The position numbers were made by a program, and so were the translations under genes. From NCBI GenBank assembly GCA_012798155.1, contig JAAZNR010000506.1, positions 1-5,686 of the forward strand: a stretch of DNA of 5,686 nucleotides. The letters run 5' to 3'. This document shows, one piece after another, positions 1-5,686 of this stretch (its first letter is position 1; each line of letters starts with the position of its first letter). Under the pieces are notes generated by a model. That model ran no database searches. It saw only the letters and a list, made by a program, of their open reading frames with translations, and was not told the origin of the DNA. Origin of the DNA: Thermogutta sp. (GTDB taxonomy: Bacteria > Planctomycetota > Planctomycetia > Pirellulales > Thermoguttaceae).

Positions 1-2033
1 TAGGCCTCCACGGTCAACAGGACCTCGTCCCCGGTCTGATAGCGGGCATGATCGGTCTGAACCACGAACCGCTTCTGCGTGCCCAGGACGTGCCGCATGG
101 CCAAACGGTGAATGAGCTGCCCCCAGAATCGACGGTAGTACCGCTCTCCGTATTTGCGCCGCAGCCGCCACCATTCATTGAAACCGACATAGACGACTTC
201 CCCTCGCCCGTAGCGCTGAAGCGCGACGATGGGCTGAGGCGTCTTGCCGTCCAGGCACATGTCGGTGGGATGCGAGGCCAGGACGCCGGCCAACGGGCGG
301 ACGCGCTCCACGGGATAATACCACGGCACGCTGCCCAGATTGGCCCAGGCCTTTTCGTTCTCTTCGGGGGTTTCGCCCAATTGCATGAAATCGGTGAGCG
401 CCGCTTCCGGCGTGCGGATCAGCGTGAACGGACGATCACGCAATCGCGCTTGCGGTGATAGCTGCACCGGCAGCATCGGCGCCAGGGGCGACCGGGCCCA
501 CTCCCCGGGGCCGAATCTGGGGCCGGCCAAGAAGACCAGTCCGCCGCCGAAGCGAGACACGAACTCCTCCAACTGTCCGCAGAAACCCTCCGTCAAGAGA
601 TCCGCCGGCACGTCGCTGAGGATCACCACGTCGTGAGAGAAGAAGTCCTTGCGCGGCATTCGCAACACGGGCAAAAACAGCGGATTCCGTTCGCGGACTT
701 GAGGGTCGGCCGAGCGCAGGAAGGTACGGAATCCCTCCGGGCCGACCAGGGGATCACGGTGAAATACCTCCTTGATAAACCGCCATTCCCAGCTCGGTTC
801 ATCTTCGATGAATAACAGCCGCAGGAAATAATCGCGGACGTAGTTGTCGCGAACGACGCGGTTGTTCTCCGTCACGCTTTCCTCCGGCAGGGAATCCACC
901 TCCGCCAGAAACTCGTAGCGGCCTACCGCGGACGGTGTGTAATGAAAATCCAGATCGCGGACCTCGTCCGTCAATGTGACGGTTTTCTCACCGATGGGCA
1001 GGGCCGCCGCGTCCGCCGGGGCATCGCCGCTCGCCGCGACCGAGGACGGCGACTCCGTCTCCGCGGTTCGATATGGTCGAACGGACAGGCGGACCGTCAC
1101 CTCTCGCCCGGCCGACATCCGATTCCTGAGCGTCAGGCGGATCGACGCGGTTTCGCCTTTTTTCATCAGCGGCGGCACTTGCATTTCCAGGGCAAGATCT
1201 TCCGTTTCGGCCTTGCCCAACCCCACCGTGTAAATGGGAACGCCGAGGCTTGCCTGGACGGACTCGGGCGAGGCGCCGGCGTTCTGATTGAAGTCGCTGA
1301 AAACGACCACGGCGGCCGGCTCGCGACCGCTCTTGCGGCGTGCCAAATCGGCCAGGGCCGCCCCCAGGGCGGTAACACTGCCGCTCGCCGAGAGCCCTTG
1401 CCCAATCATCCGGGCGTCCTCCGCCGCGGAACCTCTTCCCTTCTCGCCGTCTCCCAGGTCCAAATAGTCCACGCCGTCGGGGCGGCTGAAGCGGAAAAGA
1501 CGCACACGGCAGCGCCGCCGAAGTTCCCGCAAGAATGCCCCGTCGTCCGCCGCAAACAAACCGCGGAGCAAGTCCAAGCGCGAAGGTGAATGGACGCCCG
1601 CCGCCGAATCTCCGCCCCCCGGCGAGGTCGCGGAATCCCCAAGCGATGCACGCGCCAGGGGCGCCAACTCCGCGGCTTCTCGGGGCGACCAGGCGTCGCG
1701 AATCGCCATGCTTTGGGTATCGTCCAGCAGCAGCCAGACCGCGGGACGGATCGGCTTGGCCAGGCGAACCACGGCCACCGGCTCGGCCAGAATCGCCACC
1801 ACAAAGACTAACGCCGTTGCGCGGAGTACGGTCAGCGTCAAGCGTGTCAGCGGCCGAGCACATTTTTGGCGGCGGTAGTAGAAATACACGGCCCAGGCGA
1901 TGACTGCCGCAACCGCGATCGCAAGCCGGCCCCATCCGTTCTGGACCCAGGGCGCCGTCAAGCCGATTTGGACGTCTTCGATGCTCCCGGAAGGAAGCCC
2001 GAGGAGGCGAGCAAGGATGGCGGAGGCGTTCAT
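1..2033 (-). CDS. VWA and glutamine-amidotransferase-like membrane protein, C-terminus cut off by window edge
   Basis: An uninterrupted frame runs from the ATG at 2033 to the left edge: 677 complete codons plus two bases, with no stop seen, so the C-terminus is missing. Two hydrophobic helices lie near residues 37-53 and 66-84. A VWA domain follows (about 97-275) with a MIDAS-like D104-x-T106-x-S108, a candidate Thr at T221 in a TALGAAL stretch, and D247 in VVVFSDFNQNAG. A beta-rich, probably Ig-like segment covers about 282-400 and ends in ENNRVVRDN. A class I glutamine-amidotransferase-like fold spans about 404-650, with GGGLVFLAGPRFGPGEW (496-512), YGRGEVVYVGFNEWW (608-622) and FWGQLIHRL (636-644). 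The usual nucleophilic Cys of that fold is not visible. The start is supported by a strong Shine-Dalgarno sequence and a 4-nt overlap with the upstream BatA-type gene. The family is known mainly as uncharacterised membrane proteins of Planctomycetota. A role in a periplasm-facing complex with the preceding gene product is inferred. The architecture is clear; the function is unknown. Confidence 0.9.
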   Translation of the reverse strand, partial: MNASAILARLLGLPSGSIEDVQIGLTAPWVQNGWGRLAIAVAAVIAWAVYFYYRRQKCARPLTRLTLTVLRATALVFVVAILAEPVAVVRLAKPIRPAVWLLLDDTQSMAIRDAWSPREAAELAPLARASLGDSATSPGGGDSAAGVHSPSRLDLLRGLFAADDGAFLRELRRRCRVRLFRFSRPDGVDYLDLGDGEKGRGSAAEDARMIGQGLSASGSVTALGAALADLARRKSGREPAAVVVFSDFNQNAGASPESVQASLGVPIYTVGLGKAETEDLALEMQVPPLMKKGETASIRLTLRNRMSAGREVTVRLSVRPYRTAETESPSSVAASGDAPADAAALPIGEKTVTLTDEVRDLDFHYTPSAVGRYEFLAEVDSLPEESVTENNRVVRDNYVRDYFLRLLFIEDEPSWEWRFIKEVFHRDPLVGPEGFRTFLRSADPQVRERNPLFLPVLRMPRKDFFSHDVVILSDVPADLLTEGFCGQLEEFVSRFGGGLVFLAGPRFGPGEWARSPLAPMLPVQLSPQARLRDRPFTLIRTPEAALTDFMQLGETPEENEKAWANLGSVPWYYPVERVRPLAGVLASHPTDMCLDGKTPQPIVALQRYGRGEVVYVGFNEWWRLRRKYGERYYRRFWGQLIHRLAMRHVLGTQKRFVVQTDHARYQTGDEVLLTVEA
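2030..2033 (-). other. ATGA stop/start overlap (translational coupling)
   Basis: The minus-strand bases ATGA contain the start codon of the second VWA gene (2033-2031) and the TGA stop of the BatA-type gene (2032-2030). Such 4-nt overlaps are typical of co-transcribed genes whose products are made in linked amounts, which supports the idea that the two VWA proteins work as a pair. The overlap is seen directly; the coupling is inferred. Confidence 0.85.
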
Positions 2034-4456
2034 GGCCGCTCCTCCCGCCGAGGAAAGGCAAGGAAGAGGGATTCCGCCATGAGAAAGAGCACGCCGGCGA
2101 GAATCAAGTATCGCCACGGTCCCGGCGATTGCGGGCGATCGGCGGGTTCCCCCGTCACCGAGGCGATCGCCTTTCCAAAGGCCTCCTGCAGCGCCGCTTG
2201 ATCGAGGTATTGCAGGTCGGACTCCTCGGCGGGAGAGCCGGCCGCGAACCGCATTTCCGCGCGCGGTGTGGCGAGGGCCGCTCGGCCGCCGGCCTGAGGC
2301 GCCGTCGCGCCATCCAACCATTGGAGCCGGTATTCCCCCTGCCGCGGCAACGCCCCGATCTCCACTCCCCATTGGCGAGGGCCTAGCGCACTCACCGCAA
2401 GCGGCTCCGGCGTTCCATCCGGCTTGATCATCCGGCATAGGTCGCCGCGGAACGCAGCGGGAATCAATACGGTCAGGGAGTCGTTCGTCGAAACGTTCCG
2501 CCTGTCCAAGGTTTCTTCAATCAGGCGGCGACACAAGCGATCCAGAACGACGACGGCGGGCGTGGCGGCGAGGGTATTCCATTCCCGAGCAATGCCGCTG
2601 GCCAGAAAAAGCACCTTTCCCCGTCCCAATTGCCGTTCGATGAGAAAGGGCGAACCGTTGGTGAATCGGGCCGTAATCCGCGGCGCGGACGCAACCTCCC
2701 CTTCGTCGCCGACGCGCGGGATGCCATGCTGTACAGCGAGGCTTCCGGCGTCTCCGGGTTCGGTTGCGGCAGGCGATCTCGGCGCGGACGTCGCGAGCGT
2801 CGGCGTCCGCTGTTCGTTCCGCCAATTCAACCAAGGTTCGATCGAGGCCGGGGGGATCGCGTTCGAGGCCGCCGTGATCGGATTTGCCGACGGAACCACC
2901 CGGGCGGCGTCCAGGTCCGGCTCGACGATTTGAAAGAAATAGGGCGTGTGATAGAGGGTGGAAAGCTCCTCTCCGGTCATGCCCTCGATGCGGAAACACT
3001 CGTCTTGGAGCGAGGCCGCATCCCATTGCAAAACGCCCTCCAAGCCCGCACCGTTTGCCGAACGAGCGTCGAAAGGAACGGGCTGCAGGGGAGTCGGTAA
3101 CACCGGCAGCCCCGCCTCCCAAGTATCGCGAGTCCATGCGGCCGGGTCGAACTCGCCCCCCGCCGCAATCAGCACATTCCCCCCGAGACTCGCGTACTCG
3201 GCCAAGAGGGCGGCCGCCTTACCCGGCGCTCGAACCCCCGCCACGACAACCAGTCTCGCCTCGGCCAACAGCTCTCGACTCAGTCGATCCATCGTGACGG
3301 CCGTCAACGGCCGATCCATGGTCGCCGAATCCTCGCCCTCGCTTGCCGCCAACAGCCGGCGGAGTAGATAGGTCTCCCCGAAACGCTCCTCGGCGAAATC
3401 TTCATCTTGCCCGACTTGATCGACGAAGATCGCGGGAAATTGCGAAAACACGGGGACGAGGACGGTCCGCGAGTCATCGGCGGCCAAGGCGTCAGGGGGG
3501 AGGACCGCCCTCGCCGTGATCCATTCCACGCCCTCCGCGGCGGAGGTCTCCGGCAAGGGCACGGGCGGAAAGAGTACCTCCCGCACTTGATTTGGTTGGA
3601 GGTCCACCACCTGCGAGGCCGCCGGTACGCCGTCGATCAGCAACTCCACTTGCACCCCCTGCCGCGGCCGCGAGCCGGAAAACCCGATCTGCGCCACGAA
3701 AACCGCCGCATCCCGCCGCGTGCAGAACCGGTCCCGCAAGTACAAGGCTTGAACCCAGGCATTGCTTGGCGCGGAGGGCCGGATCGTCCGTACTTCGAAG
3801 GTGCGGCCGAGCCTCCGTACCGCGCTTCGCAGACCTTGATCGCCCCAATTCGTCCGCTGGCAATCGGAAAAGACGATGATTCGCTTGGTCGCGGGACTGG
3901 GGACCCGGCGGCCGGCTTCGGCGGCGTGCTCCAGAGCTTGAACGAGGTTGGGCGTGCGATCGACGGCGGGTATCTCTCGGAGCGCGGCCGCGGCGTCGTC
4001 GATCTCCGGATAGGCCCCCAGCAACCATTCGCGGGGCGAGCCGGCGGCGGCGATGACGGTCGCGCGGCTTCCCCCGGGCAATCCCCGCAAGAACGCCTCG
4101 GCCTGCCGCTTGGCATCGTCGAGCAGGGAGCCGTCAAGCTCGCCGTAGCCCATGCTAAGGCTGTTGTCCACGATGAGCACGGCATGGACGCCGGCGGCCG
4201 GGTCGAAGGCGGTTTGCCCCGGCCGGTACGGCCGTGCCATGCCCAAGGCGAACAAGATCAGAAATGCTCCCCGCATCAGCAGGAGCAGCAGATCGCGAAG
4301 TTGCAGCATCCGGCGGCTGCGGCGGACGGCGTGCAAGAGAAACTCCATCGCCGCCCAGCGGACGACGCGATAGCGCCGCCGGTGCATCAGGTGGACGGCG
4401 GTCAAACCGGCAACCGCGATCACCCCCCCGAGCAGAAACCACGGCGCCGCAAACAT
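2030..4456 (-). CDS. BatA-domain VWA membrane protein with GATase-like domain
   Basis: This is an intact 808-residue protein. The N-terminal BatA domain has two hydrophobic helices (about 4-24 and 56-76) separated by an Arg-rich loop, and starts MFAAPWFLLGG, as is typical of the family. The VWA domain (about 91-225) has a canonical MIDAS D97-x-S99-x-S101, a candidate Thr at T168 and D198 in RIIVFSDCQ. A beta-rich region (about 235-335) leads into a glutamine-amidotransferase-like domain (about 340-650) with GGNVLIAAGGEFDPAAW (425-441) and LGRGKVLFLASGIAREWNTL (610-629). That domain is interrupted by a Pro/Ala/Ser/Thr-rich stretch at about 511-590. A final helix (about 781-801) is followed by a charged tail, RREERP. 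The start at 4456 is preceded by GAGGGA and gives a complete BatA domain. The TGA stop overlaps the start of the next gene. BatA-type proteins occur in Bat operons with MoxR ATPases and DUF58 proteins. A periplasmic VWA domain anchored in the inner membrane is inferred, and ligand and partner are unknown. The long frame on the opposite strand here is a codon-bias shadow. Confidence 0.93.
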   Translation of the reverse strand: MFAAPWFLLGGVIAVAGLTAVHLMHRRRYRVVRWAAMEFLLHAVRRSRRMLQLRDLLLLLMRGAFLILFALGMARPYRPGQTAFDPAAGVHAVLIVDNSLSMGYGELDGSLLDDAKRQAEAFLRGLPGGSRATVIAAAGSPREWLLGAYPEIDDAAAALREIPAVDRTPNLVQALEHAAEAGRRVPSPATKRIIVFSDCQRTNWGDQGLRSAVRRLGRTFEVRTIRPSAPSNAWVQALYLRDRFCTRRDAAVFVAQIGFSGSRPRQGVQVELLIDGVPAASQVVDLQPNQVREVLFPPVPLPETSAAEGVEWITARAVLPPDALAADDSRTVLVPVFSQFPAIFVDQVGQDEDFAEERFGETYLLRRLLAASEGEDSATMDRPLTAVTMDRLSRELLAEARLVVVAGVRAPGKAAALLAEYASLGGNVLIAAGGEFDPAAWTRDTWEAGLPVLPTPLQPVPFDARSANGAGLEGVLQWDAASLQDECFRIEGMTGEELSTLYHTPYFFQIVEPDLDAARVVPSANPITAASNAIPPASIEPWLNWRNEQRTPTLATSAPRSPAATEPGDAGSLAVQHGIPRVGDEGEVASAPRITARFTNGSPFLIERQLGRGKVLFLASGIAREWNTLAATPAVVVLDRLCRRLIEETLDRRNVSTNDSLTVLIPAAFRGDLCRMIKPDGTPEPLAVSALGPRQWGVEIGALPRQGEYRLQWLDGATAPQAGGRAALATPRAEMRFAAGSPAEESDLQYLDQAALQEAFGKAIASVTGEPADRPQSPGPWRYLILAGVLFLMAESLFLAFPRREERP
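2040..2046 (-). promoter_or_regulatory. Shine-Dalgarno for the second VWA gene
   Basis: On the minus strand this reads GGGAGGA, six bases upstream of the ATG at 2033. It lies inside the last codons of the preceding gene (the Arg-Glu-Glu of its C-terminal RREERP). This strong site fixes the start of the second VWA gene and shows that it has its own initiation signal in addition to any coupling with the upstream gene. Confidence 0.8.
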
Positions 4457-4459
4457 CGT

Positions 4460-4465
4460 TCCCTC
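4460..4465 (-). promoter_or_regulatory. Probable Shine-Dalgarno for the BatA-type gene
   Basis: On the minus strand this reads GAGGGA, three bases before the ATG at 4456; the AGGG core lies four bases before it. Spacing is short but the purine run (GGGGAAGAGGGAA) is clear. An ATG slightly upstream at 4473 is out of frame with the gene and opens only a very short frame, so 4456 is preferred. Confidence 0.6.
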
Positions 4466-4525
4466 TTCCCCATGAAGATACTACGAGCGAGTCACGAAAT
4501 CCGGGACCGTACCCTTTCGACAACC

Positions 4526-4571
4526 GCGGGCCGCGCCATCGAGAATCTGCGGGCCGCGTCCTCGAGAATCC
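4526..4571. repeat. 23-bp tandem duplication in the intergenic gap
   Basis: Two head-to-tail 23-bp units, 4526-4548 and 4549-4571, match at 20 of 23 positions and differ only at unit positions 11, 13 and 23. Each begins GCGGGCCGCG and contains TCGAGAAT on the plus strand. They sit in the 130-nt gap (4457-4586) between the toroid gene's stop and the BatA-type gene's start. The preceding 23 bases hold only a weak, shifted resemblance (TTCGACAA), so I count two copies. Nothing else in the gap is convincing: I see no clear sigma-70 promoter, no U-tract terminator and no credible small gene. The repeat may be a regulator binding site or a neutral slippage duplication; the sequence does not decide. 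Confidence 0.75.
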
Positions 4572-4586
4572 CCGGCGGAAAACGGA

Positions 4587-5686
4587 CTAAGGCACCGGGG
4601 TTGCAAACTGTTTTTCCAGGGTCTCGATTCGTCCTTCCTGCAAGATCGGCAAGTAACGGTTGGGAATGGCCAGCACGAAGCAGCACACCGCCGTCATGTA
4701 GAGATCGCCGGGCTTTCCGCCCACGTGCCCATGCGCGGACCACATGCCGTCGCGGGCCGGGTTTTGCGGATCCTCGATCTGCGAAGCGACCACGGCGTCC
4801 CGCAGCAGCGGATAGCATTCCCGCCACGGCTCGCCTCCGACTTGGTAGAGCGCCTGGGAGACGTAGTAAAGCGTGTACGGATCGAAGGGGGCCCGCCTTT
4901 CCCGCCGCGCCCGCTCCGGCGAAGCGGCCTCGCGCACGGCTTTGCGAAGGACCTCGACGTTCTTGCCGATTCGCCAATCATCGTATTGACCGAACTCCTG
5001 AAGGCAGACCACGCCCGCCGCGGCCATGGCCGCCGAGGGATTCCCCCCGCCGCGCGTATACGTGAATTGGCCGGCGTGCCGCTTCTGCTCTTCTTCCGGG
5101 GCGTCGCGCGAGCAATTCGAGGGCGTGTAGTGCTCCCGCACGCTGCGGATGGCCGCCTGAATCACACTGGGAGGGACGTCCAGGCCGCTATCGACCGCGC
5201 TCCGCAAGGCCAATGCCTGCATGACCGCCAAACTCAGATCGTGGCCTTGCCGCTGCCGGACCGCCACGTAATCCCACCCGCCGTCCTCGCACTGGGTGTC
5301 GGCAATCAGCCGAAGCGCGCGATCCAGAGTAGGCCCCAGCCGGGGATCGCGCGTCATTCCGTAGGCCTGTCCCAGCACGAAGGTGGACAGCCCGTGATTG
5401 TACACGCCGCGGCGAGGCTCGGCGATGTTGAGCAGTCCGGAGGTGTCCGCGCCGCGGATCACATAATCCATCGCGCGGCGAACGTGCCCGCCGTATTCGC
5501 CTCGGTCCGGCAGGTGCCCGGCCGCCAGAAAGGCCAGCACGCCGGTACTGACCAGCCCCAAATCGTCGGACGTCCAATTCCCCTGCGGGCCCTGATTCCT
5601 CGCCAACCAGCGGAGACCGCGGTTCAGTGCCTGCTCGCTCGCCGGAGTAATCTCCCATTCATCGGCCGAGGCGGTCAACGTCCCGA
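4587..5686 (-). CDS. Prenyltransferase/squalene-oxidase repeat protein (alpha/alpha toroid), N-terminus beyond window edge
   Basis: The frame is open at the right edge and ends with TAG at 4589-4587, giving 365 complete codons. Residues are numbered here from the TTG at 5678. That TTG could be a start, but the frame continues upstream as Gly-Thr, and ASA at residues 3-5 resembles the end of an export signal, so the true start and signal peptide probably lie outside. Helical repeats of squalene-cyclase type are evident. QGPQGNW (29-35) and QCEDGGW (129-135) match the QxxxGxW repeat motif, and a weaker DGMW lies at 310-313. GLVSTGVLAFLAAGH, YNHGLSTFVLGQAYG and a Gly-rich FTYTRGGGNPSAAMAAAGV are typical helix-pair segments. 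The end, YMTAVCCFVLAIPNRYLPILQ, resembles planctomycetal members. The DxDD catalytic motif of squalene-hopene cyclases is not visible, so triterpene cyclisation is unlikely. An exported binding or structural toroid is more plausible (inference). It precedes the BatA-type gene by 130 nt on the same strand and probably shares its operon. Confidence 0.88.
   Translation of the reverse strand, partial: GTLTASADEWEITPASEQALNRGLRWLARNQGPQGNWTSDDLGLVSTGVLAFLAAGHLPDRGEYGGHVRRAMDYVIRGADTSGLLNIAEPRRGVYNHGLSTFVLGQAYGMTRDPRLGPTLDRALRLIADTQCEDGGWDYVAVRQRQGHDLSLAVMQALALRSAVDSGLDVPPSVIQAAIRSVREHYTPSNCSRDAPEEEQKRHAGQFTYTRGGGNPSAAMAAAGVVCLQEFGQYDDWRIGKNVEVLRKAVREAASPERARRERRAPFDPYTLYYVSQALYQVGGEPWRECYPLLRDAVVASQIEDPQNPARDGMWSAHGHVGGKPGDLYMTAVCCFVLAIPNRYLPILQEGRIETLEKQFATPVP

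Noticed and set aside
48..458. A 136-codon open frame on the plus strand, and other plus-strand frames across 1-2200
   Set aside because: All are antisense to the second VWA gene or the end of the BatA-type gene, with no recognisable domain or convincing ribosome binding site.
988..2061. A 357-codon open frame on the minus strand
   Set aside because: It is on the same strand as the second VWA gene but in another frame. The VWA and GATase motifs appear only in the frame starting at 2033, and this translation is Arg/Gly-rich without domains.
4476..4520. Possible promoter upstream of the BatA-type gene (TAGTAT as a -10 candidate on the minus strand)
   Set aside because: No -35-like element occurs at a suitable distance; the nearest TTGTCG is about 32 bases away. 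One AT-rich hexamer is not enough evidence.
4492..4539. Short 15-codon frame on the minus strand in the intergenic gap
   Set aside because: It is the tail of an out-of-frame shadow of the toroid gene, begins inside the tandem repeat and has no clear ribosome binding site.
4570..4600. Possible hairpin with CCCCGG and CCGGGG arms around the stop codon of the toroid gene
   Set aside because: The stem is only six base pairs with a 19-nt loop and no following U-tract, so it does not support an intrinsic terminator. Such arms are expected by chance in GC-rich DNA.
3407..5065. A 552-codon open frame on the plus strand
   Set aside because: It lies antisense to two well-supported minus-strand genes and crosses their intergenic gap. 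Its translation is rich in Arg, Pro and Gly with no recognisable domain, which is the usual antisense shadow of GC-rich codon usage.
1..5686. Defence island, toxin-antitoxin, mobile element or CRISPR system
   Set aside because: No transposase, integrase, nuclease, reverse transcriptase, spaced repeat array or terminal inverted repeats were seen. The VWA and GATase-like genes fit a Bat-like membrane operon better than a known defence module.

Overview
The window is GC-rich and almost entirely coding. All three genes lie on the minus strand, so they are transcribed from high to low coordinates. The combination suggests a member of the Planctomycetota: a repeat-rich squalene-cyclase-like (alpha/alpha toroid) protein, a large membrane protein with an N-terminal BatA domain, and a second membrane protein carrying von Willebrand A (VWA) and glutamine-amidotransferase-like domains. 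This phylum assignment is an inference from protein architecture. No rRNA or other taxonomic marker is present.

Layout in order of transcription: (1) 5686-4587, a prenyltransferase/squalene-oxidase-repeat protein whose N-terminus lies beyond the right edge; (2) a 130-nt gap, 4586-4457, holding a near-perfect 23-bp tandem duplication and the ribosome binding site of the next gene; (3) 4456-2030, an intact 808-residue BatA/VWA/GATase-like membrane protein; (4) 2033-1, a second two-helix VWA/GATase-like membrane protein with 677 codons in the window and its C-terminus cut off by the left edge. Genes 3 and 4 overlap by 4 nt (ATGA), and a strong Shine-Dalgarno sequence for gene 4 lies in the last codons of gene 3, so they are probably translationally coupled.

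The two VWA proteins share a layout: N-terminal membrane helices, a VWA domain with a metal-binding (MIDAS-type) motif, a beta-rich segment, and a degenerate class I glutamine-amidotransferase-like domain. They therefore look like a paralogous pair that may act together at the membrane, like the BatA/BatB proteins of Bat (aerotolerance) operons. Those operons usually also carry a MoxR AAA+ ATPase and a DUF58 protein. Neither is in this window, and both would be expected just outside it. The substrate and physiological role cannot be read from the sequence.

I see no mobile element, CRISPR array, RNA gene or defence module. The locus looks like chromosomal core or lineage-specific cell-envelope genes rather than an accessory island. 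The points most worth a second look are the paired VWA/pseudo-amidotransferase architecture, the association with a toroid protein, and the intergenic 23-bp duplication.
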